DNA from: Kordiimonas pumila | GTDB taxonomy: Bacteria; Pseudomonadota; Alphaproteobacteria; Sphingomonadales; Kordiimonadaceae | Assembly (NCBI RefSeq): GCF_015240255.1 | Contig: NZ_CP061205.1 | Coordinates: 1,881,501-1,945,500, forward strand | Length of the DNA: 64,000 nt | Direction: 5' to 3' | Position numbers and translations under genes: made by a program | The notes under the pieces: generated by a model | What the model was told of the DNA's origin: nothing | Database searches by the model: none | What the model saw: the letters and a program-made list of their open reading frames with translations, nothing else | Shown here: positions 63,152 to 64,000 of the stretch, piece after piece | Numbering within the stretch: position 1 is the first letter of the stretch | Layout of the letters: each line of letters begins with the position of its first letter

Positions 63152-63961
63152 ATGTTTGGTAATGTTTTTAAAAAGTCAATTCTGCTTATCACCCTGCTGG
63201 GCGTAGTGGCGTGTAGTTCCAAAAAAGACGAAGACAAGTATGTAGCACGCGATGTTGAGGTTATTTATAATATCGCAAATGATAATCTTGAGCGAAAGCG
63301 CTATAAACTTGCGGCGGCTGCCTTTGATGAAGTAGAGCGTCAGCACCCTTATTCTGTGTGGGCGCGTCGTGCACAGCTTATGTCAGCTTATTCCTATTAT
63401 ATGGGTAATGATTATGACGAATCTATTCTGGCAGCAGAGCGATTTTTACAGCTCCACCCAGGAAATAGATCTGCACCGTATGCCTATTACCTTATTGCTC
63501 TTTGTCACTATGAACAGATTTCAGATGTAGGCCGGGACCAAGACGAATCGGTCAGGGCACAAAATGCCTTAACTGAGGTGATCCGGCGTTACCCGGATTC
63601 AGACTATGCAAGAGACGCTAAACTAAAACTTGATCTGACAAGGGATCACCTTGCAGGCAAAGATATGGAGGTTGGGCGCTTCTACCTGAAACGGCAGGAA
63701 TATTTGTCAGCAATTGTTAGGTTTCGCAGTGTCATTGAACAATATCAGACAACAAGCCATACCCCTGAAGCTTTACATCGATTGGTTGAAGGCTATCTAG
63801 CGCTAGGTATTACGGATGAAGCCCAAATGGCTGCTGCAGTGCTAGGGCACAACTACCCGGGTACAAAATGGTACAGGTATAGCTATGCTCTTTTATCTGA
63901 CGTAGATTTAGCACCTGAGGTTAAATCAGGCTCATGGCTTAGTAAACTGTGGCCATTTTAA
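63152..63961 (+). CDS. bamD: Outer membrane assembly lipoprotein BamD
   Basis: From ATG 63152 the protein has 269 residues. The lipoprotein signal ends LLGVVAC with lipid-attached Cys21. The mature part is a row of TPR helices: YNIANDNLERKRYKLAAAAFDEVERQHPYSVWA near residue 38, FLQLHPGNRSAPYAYYLIALCHYEQI near 97, and FYLKRQEYLSAIVRFRSVIEQYQTT near 177, typical of BamD (YfiO). It docks BamA in the machine that folds outer membrane proteins. AGGAG is 12 bases before the ATG; a GTG at 63143 is closer but less likely. The gene ends just before the window edge. Confidence 0.95.
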   Translation: MFGNVFKKSILLITLLGVVACSSKKDEDKYVARDVEVIYNIANDNLERKRYKLAAAAFDEVERQHPYSVWARRAQLMSAYSYYMGNDYDESILAAERFLQLHPGNRSAPYAYYLIALCHYEQISDVGRDQDESVRAQNALTEVIRRYPDSDYARDAKLKLDLTRDHLAGKDMEVGRFYLKRQEYLSAIVRFRSVIEQYQTTSHTPEALHRLVEGYLALGITDEAQMAAAVLGHNYPGTKWYRYSYALLSDVDLAPEVKSGSWLSKLWPF

Positions 63962-64000
63962 TAAAACTGAGAGGCCTCGAATTATATTTTGTGCGATAGA

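Noticed and set aside
62956-63162. A 68-codon frame with GTG start before bamD
   Set aside because: No ribosome site, no recognisable family, and it overlaps the bamD start; probably chance within a leader.

Overview
The window is an ordinary stretch of an alphaproteobacterial chromosome of moderate GC content, with no phage, insertion sequence, CRISPR array or rRNA. I recognised no tRNA gene. The assignment rests on several gene orders typical of Alphaproteobacteria: gshA/rsmE/ubiA; tldD/coxB-coxA-ctaB-coxF-ctaG-coxC-DUF983-surf1-thrC-M16 peptidase; ispH-thrB-rnhA; DUF1285-Nudix-DUF6111-cca; hemF/trmL facing petABC; and a CcrM-type GANTC methyltransferase. The mix (aa3 oxidase, bc1 complex, two stand-alone PAS_5-type proteins, an M28 lipoprotein peptidase, PetP-like MarR) fits a marine aerobic heterotroph, perhaps near the Kordiimonadales. 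That last step is a guess.

Layout. 1-4.8 kb: partial gshA, a secreted esterase, rsmE, a DUF2178-like membrane protein with its XRE regulator, ubiA, ppa. 4.8-10.8 kb: ketoacid CoA-transferase (scoAB), an orphan periplasmic binding protein, a DUF885 lipoprotein, tldD. 11-20 kb: the cytochrome aa3 oxidase operon with its assembly factors, running into thrC and an M16 peptidase. 20-30 kb: PAS protein, algH, redox and membrane-quality genes (DsbD-alpha domain protein, peroxiredoxin, SPFH/NfeD, double DsbA-fold protein), an M28 lipoprotein peptidase, then rnhA-thrB-ispH on the minus strand. 30.9-35.6 kb: a tandem glycine riboswitch and the glycine cleavage operon gcvT-H-PA-PB. 35.7-43.4 kb: a RocR-like receiver-EAL protein, a radical SAM protein, OYE, periplasmic glutathione peroxidase, FAD reductase, PhyH dioxygenase, rmuC. 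43.4-46.3 kb: a structured stretch holding a 42-codon Arg-rich small gene, then rnhB, ccrM, and a Pmp3/YqaE peptide. 46.4-50 kb: an HBM-type chemoreceptor and a Pho-box-preceded porin. 50.3-56.1 kb: acetyltransferase, the cca operon, SYLF protein, yqaA, hemF, trmL. 56.4-59.1 kb: petABC. 59.1-64 kb: outer-membrane phospholipase A, a methyltransferase, MazG-like protein, a second PAS protein, a PetP-like MarR, bamD.

How the parts work together. The aa3 oxidase, bc1 complex, heme genes (ctaB, hemF), ubiquinone gene ubiA and assembly factors (ctaG, surf1, CoxF-like, DUF983) form a respiratory core. gcv genes under a glycine sensor feed one-carbon metabolism. thrB and thrC complete threonine synthesis. 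rnhA/rnhB, rmuC, ccrM and cca serve DNA and RNA maintenance.

The most interesting items are regulatory or small: four GANTC sites packed into 44 bp across the predicted ccrM promoter; three 11-bp-phased Pho-box repeats before the porin; a catalytic Lys-to-Ile change in an otherwise colinear RocR-like EAL domain; a perfect 13-bp hairpin inside the start of the DUF983 gene after coxC; and the folded small-gene region before rnhB. I found no clear multi-gene system of a new kind.
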